Part shown: positions 8,310-16,067 of the stretch, piece by piece
How positions within the stretch are numbered: the first letter of the stretch is position 1
Layout: each line of letters opens with the position of its first letter
Assembly: GCF_013349995.1 (NCBI RefSeq)
Contig: NZ_JABVXF010000025.1
Coordinates: 1 to 63,579, forward strand
Direction: 5' to 3'
Source of the DNA: Pseudoalteromonas sp. 0303
GTDB taxonomy: Bacteria; Pseudomonadota; Gammaproteobacteria; Enterobacterales; Alteromonadaceae
DNA length: 63,579 bases
Made by a program: the position numbers and the translations under genes
The notes under the pieces: generated by a model
Databases searched by the model: none
Seen by the model: the letters and a program-made list of their open reading frames with translations, nothing else
Told to the model about the DNA's origin: nothing

Positions 8310-8872
8310 CAGATACCCAGTTACTTCCACTAGGTGATAGTTATCATCAGCTAGCCTGTGAATTTCGTAACAAACTTGCAAGGCAATGCGCTATAAAGCG
8401 GTACGCTAAAGGTGATGTTTTATTGCAGCAAGGCGACGAACAAGATGCAGGTTACTTAATTATATCTGGGGTGCTTGGGGCGTTACATGCATCCTCGCAG
8501 GGGGCGCAAAAGTGTAAAGAGTTTTACTTTCAAGATGAATTTGTATTACTTTATGGTAACTGGTTAACTAAAGCTCCAGCGCTTTATCAGCTAAAAGTAA
8601 TACGTGATGCTGAGCTTATTAAGGTGCCTTTGGTTTTATTTGATAGTACCGACTGGCAAGTAATAAAACATAAACTAATTAGTCAGCAATTATTGTTTAA
8701 AGAAGCAAAAGAAGCGTTTTTATTACTCAATACTCCTGAGCAGCGTTACCAATATTTACTAGAACAAAAGCCGCATTGGCTTGAACAACTGAGTTTAAAC
8801 GAGGTTGCTATGTATTTAGGGATCTCTGCGATTTCTTTATCGCGAATTAGACGGCGTCTTAACTTAAGTTAA
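8306..8872 (+). CDS. Crp/Fnr-family transcriptional regulator
   Basis: The 188-residue product starts at a TTG that overlaps the upstream stop as TTGA, with an AAGG nine nt before it. An in-frame TTG at 8297 is an alternative. Residues about 25-110 form a cyclic-nucleotide-binding-like barrel (AKGDVLLQQGDEQDAGYLIISGVLG). The C-terminus carries a helix-turn-helix (LNEVAMYLGISAISLSRIRRRL). No Fnr-type cysteine cluster is seen near the N-terminus, so oxygen sensing by an iron-sulfur cluster is unlikely. The wing after the HTH is nearly absent. Coupling to the flavin oxidoreductase suggests it regulates that gene or senses a related metabolite; this is inference. Confidence 0.75.
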   Translation: MTDTQLLPLGDSYHQLACEFRNKLARQCAIKRYAKGDVLLQQGDEQDAGYLIISGVLGALHASSQGAQKCKEFYFQDEFVLLYGNWLTKAPALYQLKVIRDAELIKVPLVLFDSTDWQVIKHKLISQQLLFKEAKEAFLLLNTPEQRYQYLLEQKPHWLEQLSLNEVAMYLGISAISLSRIRRRLNLS

Positions 8873-8921
8873 GGCGCAGCAAAATAGTGAACATTACACT
8901 GCTGATTTTTCAGGAGTCGTT

Positions 8922-9416
8922 ATGTTTATTTTATCTCAGTGCTTAGTTGCCATTGCCACATTACTCGATTTGGCTTCATTTCAGTTTAAACAAAGGCAGG
9001 CAATTTTAGCTTGTTTGTTTAGCTCGGTTCTACTGACATCTGTGCACTTTATGCTGCTCGATAACTTTAGTGCAGCTAGCTTAATGCTGATTGCAGCACT
9101 ACGTTATGGCTATTGTATTTTTGCCCGCAAAAGCTGGGTGATGATAGCTTTTATGCTTTTGAGTATTAGCGCAGTACTATTTACTTGGCAAAGCTGGGTT
9201 AGCTTTATCGCGTTGTCGGCAACATTACTGCAAACTTATGCTTCATTCCAAGGCAAAGATTTTACCTTACGCATACTGATGATTGTTGGCACGATTGGTT
9301 GGATAGCCCATAACGCTTTGGTTTTTTCACCACTAGCAGTGGTAATGGAAACGGTATTTTTAGTAAGTAATTTAGTGGGCTTATGGCGCTTTTATGTTCA
9401 CCCTAAGCCCGCTTAA
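8922..9416 (+). CDS. YgjV-family inner membrane protein
   Basis: This 164-residue protein is hydrophobic throughout, with about six predicted membrane helices and short loops. Pattern and length fit the Imp-YgjV family of gammaproteobacterial inner-membrane proteins, for example the MLLDNFSAASLMLIAALRYGYC segment and the late HNALVFSPLAVVMETVFLVSNLVGLWRF region. A GGAG SD lies six nt before the ATG. No function is established for the family. It follows the Crp/Fnr gene after 49 bp and faces the truncated b561 gene at its 3' end, only 7 bp apart. Confidence 0.75.
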   Translation: MFILSQCLVAIATLLDLASFQFKQRQAILACLFSSVLLTSVHFMLLDNFSAASLMLIAALRYGYCIFARKSWVMIAFMLLSISAVLFTWQSWVSFIALSATLLQTYASFQGKDFTLRILMIVGTIGWIAHNALVFSPLAVVMETVFLVSNLVGLWRFYVHPKPA

Positions 9417-9423
9417 ATTTGAT

Positions 9424-9801
9424 TTAAGACTTACCTAGCATGCGACTAAGCATGCCATCTTTGTCAACAAACTGGTGTTTAAGTGCTGCGGCAATGTGCA
9501 AGGCTAAAATCACCACAATGATTAGCACTGAACTGTGGTGTACAAAGCTGCCTGCATCAGCAAGCCAAGGTGTTTTCTCTGGTGCACTCAATAGCTCAAA
9601 CTCAAAGAAGCTAATTGCACGACCGCCCGCATAGCTCATGATAAAGCCAGAAAGCGGCATAGCCAGAGTAGCAAGTAACAATAAGCCATGAGTGAGGTGA
9701 GCAACTGCTGTTTGCCATTTAGACATTGCAGATGTTGCAGGTAATGCACCTTCTTTAATACGCCAAATAAGGGTTGCGTAAAGTAATGTAAAGTAACTCA
9801 A
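9424..9801 (-). pseudogene. 5'-truncated cytochrome b561
   Basis: The 125-residue frame matches the C-terminal two thirds of a dihaem cytochrome b561 (normally about 175-185 residues). After IWRIKEGALP come the second helix with AHLTHGLLLLATLAMPLSGF, a loop, and the last helix VHHSSVLIIVVILALHIAAALKH with haem-ligand candidates. The first transmembrane helix, its His and the usual LHKS segment are missing. The frame begins at a TTG overlapping the NUDIX stop codon, with no room for more coding sequence. The truncation point therefore coincides with the 3' end of the NUDIX gene, suggesting a deletion that fused the two loci. It probably cannot bind both haems and is called a pseudogene, though it could be translated by coupling. 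Confidence 0.7.
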
Positions 9802-10310
9802 AGAGTGTCAGCAATGAGTTTTAATAAAAAGGTTTCGCGCTGAATCGATAGGCCCTGCTTTTCACTCATTGCCATGGTGGTTTCGTTATGCGCGATGGCA
9901 TCAAAAATATTCACCCACTTAGGGTGCATGCCATTTTGCACTTCGTAATGCTCCATTTTTGGGTCTGCAAATTCATCGCTAATTTCACAGTAGTAGCAAT
10001 AGGATTTGATATGAACACAATTAAAGTCGTCTTTATACCAAGGCCTAACTTCTTCATATAATCCTAGTGGCTGCTTTATTTGAATTTGTAATGCGCCTGT
10101 TTCTTCATGTAACTCTCGTAGAAGTCCTTGTTCAATGCTTTCGCCTTCATCAACGCCACCACCTGGTAGGCTATAGTCATCATAACGGGCGGTGTATAAA
10201 AGTAGTATTTGTTCACCTTTTAAAACAATGGCGCGGGCAGTGTTACGAATAAACACCGTGCCATAGTCATTACTTAAACTTGGGTGAATTACTTTTCTTA
10301 ATAACTTCAT
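9798..10310 (-). CDS. NUDIX hydrolase
   Basis: The 170-residue protein has a canonical Nudix box, GGGVDEGESIEQGLLRELHE followed by ETGAL (about residues 50-75), which binds the divalent metals used to cleave nucleoside diphosphates linked to another moiety. The N-terminal ARAIVLKGEQILLLYTARYDDYSLPGGG is typical of the fold. The exact substrate cannot be inferred. It is divergent from the sigma-54-type regulator gene across 216 bp. Its last codons abut the truncated b561 frame, so its own C-terminus may have been altered by the same event. Confidence 0.85.
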   Translation of the reverse strand: MKLLRKVIHPSLSNDYGTVFIRNTARAIVLKGEQILLLYTARYDDYSLPGGGVDEGESIEQGLLRELHEETGALQIQIKQPLGLYEEVRPWYKDDFNCVHIKSYCYYCEISDEFADPKMEHYEVQNGMHPKWVNIFDAIAHNETTMAMSEKQGLSIQRETFLLKLIADTL

Positions 10311-10526
10311 AGAATTACAACTTTAAATTAATGCGAGTACAGCTTAGCTTAATATTGAACGTGCCATAATAACCTTTTTTCCGCATTTAATTCATTATGC
10401 TTACCCCAAATTGAAACTAATAAGGTAATATAACTGGAATTAAGAACTATTTAGGTATCTAGCGCATATAGTTTTCATTTGCTTATAACTGTGCGTAGAA
10501 TGATTAAAAAAGCTTAGGGAATGAAT

Positions 10527-11867
10527 ATGTTAAACGTACTTTTGGTTGATGATGACAGTGAATTTAGTGATGTAGTTTGTCACATTGTTGAGTTCCTCGG
10601 GCACAATATAAATACCGCAGCGAACCTTGCTGAAGCGGAGCAATGGTTTGAAAACAATACGTTTGACCATGTTTTTTTAGATTTCATGTTGCCTGATGGC
10701 AGCGGCCTTCATTTACTTGAACATTTAAAAGCTATCGGTCAATCGCCTCGTGTTACGTTAATTTCAGGGCACCCTTCAGTTAAAGGTAAGCTGGCTGAAA
10801 TGTGTGAACCAAATGTAGGCCACCTAGTTAAGCCACTGCAACACGAAGACATTGAGCGTGTACTTAACCCTAAAAAAGCAAGTCCTAAGAAAAAAGCAAC
10901 GCCAGCGATTAAACGCCACTTCGGCACCTTAATTGGTGAATCTGAGGTGATGCAAAAGCTTTACACTATGATCGAACGCGTTGCCGCGACCTCAGCCAAT
11001 GTAATGTTGATGGGTGAAAGTGGGGCAGGTAAAGAAGTGGTGGCGCAGGCGATACACAATGCGACTGACTGTGATGGTCCGCTAGTGGCAACCAACTGTG
11101 GTGCATTTTCAAAAGAGCTGATTGGTAGCGAGCTTTTTGGTCATGAAAAGGGCGCGTTTACAGGGGCTATTGCGCGTAAAGAGGGTGTGTTTGAGCAAGC
11201 TGCTGGCGGTACTTTGTTTTTAGATGAAGTGACCGAAATGCCAATTGATATGCAGCCAAACTTACTACGCGTGCTTGAAAGCAAAAAAGTAACCCGCGTG
11301 GGGGGCACCAAAGAGCAAGCAGTGAATTGCCGTGTTATTTCTGCAACCAACCGCACCTTGACCGATCTTGCGCAAAACAATGTTATCCGTGAAGATATTT
11401 ACTTTCGTTTAGCGGTATTCCCAATTGATATTCCACCGCTTCGTGAGCGAAAAGAAGATATTCCACTGCTTGCAAGCGCCTTTTTAGAGCAACTTAATGA
11501 AGAAAACGGCACTGACTTTAAATGGCAAGCGGCGCAAATCAAAGAGCTTGAAGCCCATGATTGGCCAGGGAACGTACGTGAACTTCGTCACGCTATTCAC
11601 CGCGCCTTTATTATGAGTGACCCTAAAGGCACTGCTATTACCTTACCTGAATCGCTAGAGTCGCCATTTTCTAAAGTGAATAAAGAGAGCCAAGCAAACC
11701 AAGTTGTTGCAGGGCAAACCATTGAAGAAGTTGAAAAAGAATTGATCCACGCTACTTTAGATAAAGTACAAGGTAATAAGACGATTGCAGCACAAATGCT
11801 GGGGATCAGTACGAAAACACTTTATAACCGTTTAAATGCTTATGGAGGCATTGGCGAATACAAATAA
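10527..11867 (+). CDS. Sigma-54-dependent response regulator (NtrC family)
   Basis: The start is taken as the second ATG (10527), six nt after AGGGA; the first ATG (10521) directly abuts the SD. The 446-residue product has a receiver domain (1-118) with acidic pocket VDDD, phospho-acceptor Asp52 in VFLDFMLPDGSG and conserved Lys in HLVKPL. An AAA+ domain follows, with Walker A GESGAGKE (about 163-170), the sigma-54-contacting GAFTGA loop and Walker B GGTLFLDEV. A Fis-type HTH ends the protein (NKTIAAQMLGISTKTLYNRL). It should activate sigma-54 promoters when phosphorylated. The next genes encode a stand-alone DHp-like protein and kinases, its likely phosphodonors. The target promoters are unknown. 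Confidence 0.93.
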   Translation: MLNVLLVDDDSEFSDVVCHIVEFLGHNINTAANLAEAEQWFENNTFDHVFLDFMLPDGSGLHLLEHLKAIGQSPRVTLISGHPSVKGKLAEMCEPNVGHLVKPLQHEDIERVLNPKKASPKKKATPAIKRHFGTLIGESEVMQKLYTMIERVAATSANVMLMGESGAGKEVVAQAIHNATDCDGPLVATNCGAFSKELIGSELFGHEKGAFTGAIARKEGVFEQAAGGTLFLDEVTEMPIDMQPNLLRVLESKKVTRVGGTKEQAVNCRVISATNRTLTDLAQNNVIREDIYFRLAVFPIDIPPLRERKEDIPLLASAFLEQLNEENGTDFKWQAAQIKELEAHDWPGNVRELRHAIHRAFIMSDPKGTAITLPESLESPFSKVNKESQANQVVAGQTIEEVEKELIHATLDKVQGNKTIAAQMLGISTKTLYNRLNAYGGIGEYK

Positions 11868-11877
11868 AAGGATAGCT

Positions 11878-12087
11878 ATGAATAATAACGAGTCTTTACG
11901 AAAAATGGTGCACGATGCCCGTGCGCCGCTGAACCGTATTTCAATGAATGCAGAGTTAGTTAAGCTCGTATTAGAAAATGATATGCCAAAACAAAAAGCA
12001 CTAGAGGCATTAAATAAAATAATAGCTAATTGTCAGCAGTGTAGTGAGCAATTACAGGAAATAAGCGACACTCACGCAGCTGATTAA
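11878..12087 (+). CDS. Stand-alone DHp (HisKA)-like small protein
   Basis: The ATG at 11878 follows AAAAGGA with seven nt spacing and gives 69 residues. Residues 6-60 match a histidine-kinase dimerisation/phosphotransfer hairpin: helix 1 with the H-box VHDARAPLNRISMNAEL (His12), a short turn (LENDMPKQK), and helix 2 ALNKIIANCQQCSEQLQEIS. No ATP-binding domain, N-box or G-box follows; the frame stops before the next gene's SD. It lies 10 nt after the NtrC-type regulator and 22 nt before the CHASE3 kinase. It could act as a phosphotransfer intermediate, a decoy that heterodimerises with the kinase, or a phosphatase helper. All of these are inference; the domain match is by eye. Confidence 0.7.
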   Translation: MNNNESLRKMVHDARAPLNRISMNAELVKLVLENDMPKQKALEALNKIIANCQQCSEQLQEISDTHAAD

Positions 12088-12109
12088 GCACTTAAAAACT
12101 GGGAAGCAA

Positions 12110-13588
12110 ATGCAAAAACAAAAAGGAAAAATAGCAGTCAGTTGGGCTGGCTTTATTGCCGTGGTTCTGTGTATCGTGGTGGCTAATGCGTTTTTAGCCC
12201 TTAATAGCATTCGCTCACTCACAGAAACACAAAGTAGTCTTGATAACACCAACTCGCTTAACACAGCGATTGAGCGTTTGCATTTATCTGTAGTGCAAGC
12301 TGAGTCAGGTCAGCGTGGTTATCTACTTACTGACCGAGAAGATTATTTACTGCCTTACAATGATGCAATCGCTTCAATGCAGGCGCAGATCATGCTTGTG
12401 AAAAGTTTGCATTCTGAAATTGAAGGTCAAGCAGACCGCATTGCTCGTTTAATATATTTAGTAAACGACAAAGTGGCAGTGATGACTAAAACCACCGATC
12501 TGGCCCTTGCAAATAAAGACGTTAAAGCTCGCCGCTTGTTATTAACTGACCAAGGTCGCGATTTATATAAAGATATCCGCGCTGCAGTTGATGAAATTCA
12601 AATGCGTGAACTGAACTTTAAAATAGAGCAGTTTGCAAAGCTTTCTGAGATTAGAAATGAAGCTAAGCTAACATTTGCGATTACGGCTGTGACCAGTACC
12701 TTATTGATTATAGGTATGTTTGTATTAACTCGTATTAACCAACGTAACCAAGCTAAATATAGAGCTGAACTTGAAAGCCAAAATGAGAATCTAGCGGCAA
12801 AAGTCGCAGAGCGCACCCAAGAGCTAACCATATATTCAGACGAGTTAAGCCGCTCTAACAGAGAGTTAGAAGACTTTGCTTTTGTTGCAAGCCATGATTT
12901 ACAAGAGCCACTGCGTAAGATTCAAGCTTTTAGTGACCGCCTCGAAAAGATGTTTAAAGATGAGCTTGGTGAAAAAGGCGTTGATTATATTAGCCGCATG
13001 AAAAATGCTGCTCAGCGTATGTCTAATTTGATTAATGACCTACTCGAATTCTCACGTGTAACCACCCGTGGTAAAGACTTTATTGATACTGATTTAAATG
13101 AAGTTGTTGCAGAAGTTCTTGATGCTCTTGAAATTGCGATAAAAGAATCTGAGACCACGGTTAATCTCGACACTTTACCGCATATTCAAGCCGATCCAAG
13201 CCAAATGCTGCAATTGTTCTTAAATATTCTTTCTAATGCTGTGAAGTTTAGGCGTGAGGATGTTGCGCCTGTGATTGATATTACATACCAGCGAACGTCA
13301 GAATTTAGCGAAACTCACAATAGCGATGTGGAGTGGGAAGTTATTACAATTTCAGATAACGGCATAGGTTTTTCTGAAGAGTACCTCGAAAAAATATTTG
13401 TTCCGTTCCAGCGGTTACATGGTCGTTCACAATATAAAGGCACAGGCATAGGATTATCGGTTTGTCGGCGTATTGTTGAACGTCATGGCGGAGAAATAAC
13501 TGCAAGTAGTCGCGTTGGTGAGGGTGCAAGCTTCACTCTTAAATTACCCGTGGAAACATCGCTTTTCACATTACAAGGAGAGGCGTAA
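12110..13588 (+). CDS. CHASE3-domain sensor histidine kinase
   Basis: The 492-residue kinase has TM1 (about 9-30), a periplasmic CHASE3 helical domain (about 38-172, containing the diagnostic AESGQRGYLLTDREDYLLPY), TM2 (about 185-207), and a coiled coil. HisKA follows with His262 in FVASHDLQEPLRKIQAF, then HATPase with NILSNAVKF (N), DNGIGF (G1) and GTGIGLSV (G2). The HDLQEPLR box is the type found in phytochrome-like kinases paired with Rcp1-type receivers. Such a receiver is the next gene and overlaps this one by a single base (TAATG), so cognate pairing is strongly suggested. The ligand of CHASE3 is unknown. Confidence 0.93.
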   Translation: MQKQKGKIAVSWAGFIAVVLCIVVANAFLALNSIRSLTETQSSLDNTNSLNTAIERLHLSVVQAESGQRGYLLTDREDYLLPYNDAIASMQAQIMLVKSLHSEIEGQADRIARLIYLVNDKVAVMTKTTDLALANKDVKARRLLLTDQGRDLYKDIRAAVDEIQMRELNFKIEQFAKLSEIRNEAKLTFAITAVTSTLLIIGMFVLTRINQRNQAKYRAELESQNENLAAKVAERTQELTIYSDELSRSNRELEDFAFVASHDLQEPLRKIQAFSDRLEKMFKDELGEKGVDYISRMKNAAQRMSNLINDLLEFSRVTTRGKDFIDTDLNEVVAEVLDALEIAIKESETTVNLDTLPHIQADPSQMLQLFLNILSNAVKFRREDVAPVIDITYQRTSEFSETHNSDVEWEVITISDNGIGFSEEYLEKIFVPFQRLHGRSQYKGTGIGLSVCRRIVERHGGEITASSRVGEGASFTLKLPVETSLFTLQGEA

Positions 13589-14049
13589 TGCCACTTAATA
13601 AAGTTAAACCAATTACCATTTTAATGGCCGATGACGACGAAGATGATCGTTTATTAACCCAAGATGCATTGGCCGAAAGCCGTGTATTAAACGAGCTGTT
13701 TTTTGTTGAAGACGGTGTAGAACTGCTTGAATACCTTGAGCGTAAAGGCAAATTTAGTGAAAAAGAAAACTCGCCTCGTCCGGGCTTGATTCTACTTGAT
13801 TTAAACATGCCGCGTATGGATGGCCGAGAAGCTTTACAAGCCATCAAAGCCAACCCTAACTTGAAGGGCATACCGGTTGTGATTTTAACCACATCAAAAC
13901 AAGAAGAAGATATGGTTAAAGGCTACGACTTGGGCGCTGCATCATACATCACTAAACCGGTTACTTTTGAAGGTTTAGTTGAGTTAATGCAAACACTAGG
14001 GAAATACTGGGTAGAGTTTGTAGAGCTGCCAACATCACAAAACGATTAA
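13588..14049 (+). CDS. Single-domain response regulator, Rcp1-like
   Basis: The 153-residue protein is a lone receiver domain of the Rcp1 subgroup. It has acidic pocket ADDDEDD, a long insertion between strand 2 and helix 2-3 (EYLERKGKFSEKENSPRPG), phospho-acceptor Asp71 in ILLDLNMPRMDG, TTS and the conserved Lys in ITKPVTF. No output domain is present, so it probably relays phosphate or acts by protein contact. TAATG overlap with the CHASE3 kinase gene couples their translation and marks that kinase as its partner. Confidence 0.92.
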   Translation: MPLNKVKPITILMADDDEDDRLLTQDALAESRVLNELFFVEDGVELLEYLERKGKFSEKENSPRPGLILLDLNMPRMDGREALQAIKANPNLKGIPVVILTTSKQEEDMVKGYDLGAASYITKPVTFEGLVELMQTLGKYWVEFVELPTSQND

Positions 14050-14099
14050 GTCCAATTCGCATAAATACTTAATTAAGCAAATTGGAATAAGGAATAAGA

Positions 14100-16067
14100 A
14101 TGTTAGACAAGGTAACCCGATTACTCTTAGTAGAAGACGACGAAGACGATTATATTCTTACTTGCGACTACCTAGACCAATTAGGTTCCCATACATTCGA
14201 TGTTGAGTGGTTAAGTTGCCCTGAAAAGGCCATTAGTGAGCTTAGCGAAAACAAACATGATATTTGTTTGTTAGATTATCGCTTAGGCGCATCAGATGGC
14301 CTCGAAGTACTAAAACGGGCTGTGGCAAATGGCTTTCGCGGCCCGATTATCATGCTAACCGGGCAATCAGATGAAGCTCTCGATTCTGCAGCGCTCGATG
14401 CCGGTGCGGTTGATTATCTGGTTAAAAGCGAGATGAACTCTAGCCGCTTTGCCCGTGCTATACGCTACGCTTTAGCTCGCCGAGATGTTGAAGATGAACG
14501 TGTTGAGCGTTTAAAAGCAGAAGCTGAAAACCGCTCTAAAGACCGCTTTTTGGCCCATTTGAGTCATGAGTTACGCACACCTCTGTCTTCTATCTTGGGT
14601 TACACAGAGTTACTCATGCAAAGTGATAAAAATCACCATGCTCAAAATGAGTTGGGTGTGATTTACCGAAATGGTAAACACTTACTGAGTTTGCTTAATG
14701 ATGTGCTCGACCTATCAAAGATTGCTGCCGATAAACTGGAGCTCAATTGCAGTGATATTAACTTAGATAGCCTAATGGCTGACGTTTATACCTTAATGCG
14801 CGTTTCTGCGCTTGATAAAGGCTTATCGCTTAAGTTTGAGTCGCAGCAAGCTCTGCCTTTAGTTATAAACACAGACGCTACTCGGTTACGCCAAATCCTA
14901 ATTAACATCATCAACAACGCAATCAAGTTTACCAACCAAGGCGAGATCACAGTGCGAGCTTGGACTGCTTGGATTAATGAACGAGAAATGCTGTTTTTTA
15001 GTATTAAAGACACAGGCCTTGGTATTCCAGCTGAAAAACAAGCTTTGATCTTTAAACCATTTGAACAAATTGCTGATGTAGAATCACGAGATGTCGGTGG
15101 AGCAGGGTTGGGCCTTGCTATTTGTTCAGAGTTACTTAGTCGTATGCAAGGTTCTATTGAGCTTGAATCAACCCAAGGTGTGGGTTCTGAATTTACCCTT
15201 TCGATTTACCCTGGCAACATTCGCGATGTTGAGCGCCAAGTGCTGCGCTTTGATTCAAACCCCGATTGCCAGCAAAAACTAGCAACGTTAAAAACCACTG
15301 GGCGAGTATTAGTGGTCGACGACCTAAAAGATTTACGTAATCTCGTTGGTCATATGATCACCAGTACTGGCGCAGAAGTGGATTATGCAGAACACGGTAA
15401 ACAAGCAATTGAAAAAGTAGCTAATGCAGAGCAAGCGGGTAAGCCTTTTGATATTGTATTTATTGATTTGCATATGCCGGTTATGGGCGGCAAAGAGGCT
15501 ACCATTGAGCTTCGTAAAATGGGCTATCAAGGGCCAATTATCGCGCTTACAGCTGCCACCATGAAAGGGGTGAAAACTGAGTTAAGTGCGCTTGGCTTTA
15601 ACGATATGATTGCAAAACCGGTTGATTCTGGGTTGCTTTACCAAGTTCTCAATCATTACATTTGCGAAGGCAATACAGAACCAGTAGTTGAGCAAGACGA
15701 CAGCCCTGAAGTGACCTTACAGAGTACGCGCTATTTATTGGTTGAGGACGACGGTGATGCAGCGCAAATCACTCAATTATTGCTTGAAAGTTTAGGTGTT
15801 GAAACTGTTATAGCACCAAGTTGTGCTGCGTGTCTTGCGACACTGAGTGACGATCAAAATTTTGCTAAAGTGTTACTTGATATGCACTTGCCGGATGGCG
15901 AAGGGCTTGATTTAGCTCGCGAAATTAAACAGCGCCACCCTGACTTAAATCTAGTCATTGTTAGTGGCGCAGAGCCAGAGCCTGAAAAAATTGAACAACT
16001 TGAGATTGAACAAGTGCTATTAAAGCCAATTAACCTTGGCTTGTTATCTGAGCTGATTGGCGGCTAA
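14100..16067 (+). CDS. Hybrid histidine kinase with three receivers (REC-HisKA-HATPase-REC-REC)
   Basis: The 655-residue cytoplasmic protein has no membrane helix. Order of domains: REC1 (about 5-125, Asp59 in CLLDYRLGASDG), HisKA with His156 in AHLSHELRTPLSSILGY, HATPase (about 260-375; NIINNAIKF, DTGLGIP, GAGLGLAI), REC2 (about 398-515, Asp456 in VFIDLHMPVMGG) and REC3 (about 540-652, Asp594 in VLLDMHLPDGEG). REC1 replaces a sensor, so input is likely phosphorylation by the upstream CHASE3 kinase. Two C-terminal receivers allow a branched or buffered relay. An AAGGAATAAG leader precedes the ATG, 50 bp after the Rcp1-like gene. Its 3' end overlaps the convergent LacI gene by 38 bp. Confidence 0.93.
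   Translation: MLDKVTRLLLVEDDEDDYILTCDYLDQLGSHTFDVEWLSCPEKAISELSENKHDICLLDYRLGASDGLEVLKRAVANGFRGPIIMLTGQSDEALDSAALDAGAVDYLVKSEMNSSRFARAIRYALARRDVEDERVERLKAEAENRSKDRFLAHLSHELRTPLSSILGYTELLMQSDKNHHAQNELGVIYRNGKHLLSLLNDVLDLSKIAADKLELNCSDINLDSLMADVYTLMRVSALDKGLSLKFESQQALPLVINTDATRLRQILINIINNAIKFTNQGEITVRAWTAWINEREMLFFSIKDTGLGIPAEKQALIFKPFEQIADVESRDVGGAGLGLAICSELLSRMQGSIELESTQGVGSEFTLSIYPGNIRDVERQVLRFDSNPDCQQKLATLKTTGRVLVVDDLKDLRNLVGHMITSTGAEVDYAEHGKQAIEKVANAEQAGKPFDIVFIDLHMPVMGGKEATIELRKMGYQGPIIALTAATMKGVKTELSALGFNDMIAKPVDSGLLYQVLNHYICEGNTEPVVEQDDSPEVTLQSTRYLLVEDDGDAAQITQLLLESLGVETVIAPSCAACLATLSDDQNFAKVLLDMHLPDGEGLDLAREIKQRHPDLNLVIVSGAEPEPEKIEQLEIEQVLLKPINLGLLSELIGG

Noticed and set aside
9411..9428. 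CTTAAAT/ATTTAAG hairpin between the YgjV and b561 frames as a terminator
   Set aside because: Seven AT-only pairs overlapping both stop codons give too little stability to call.
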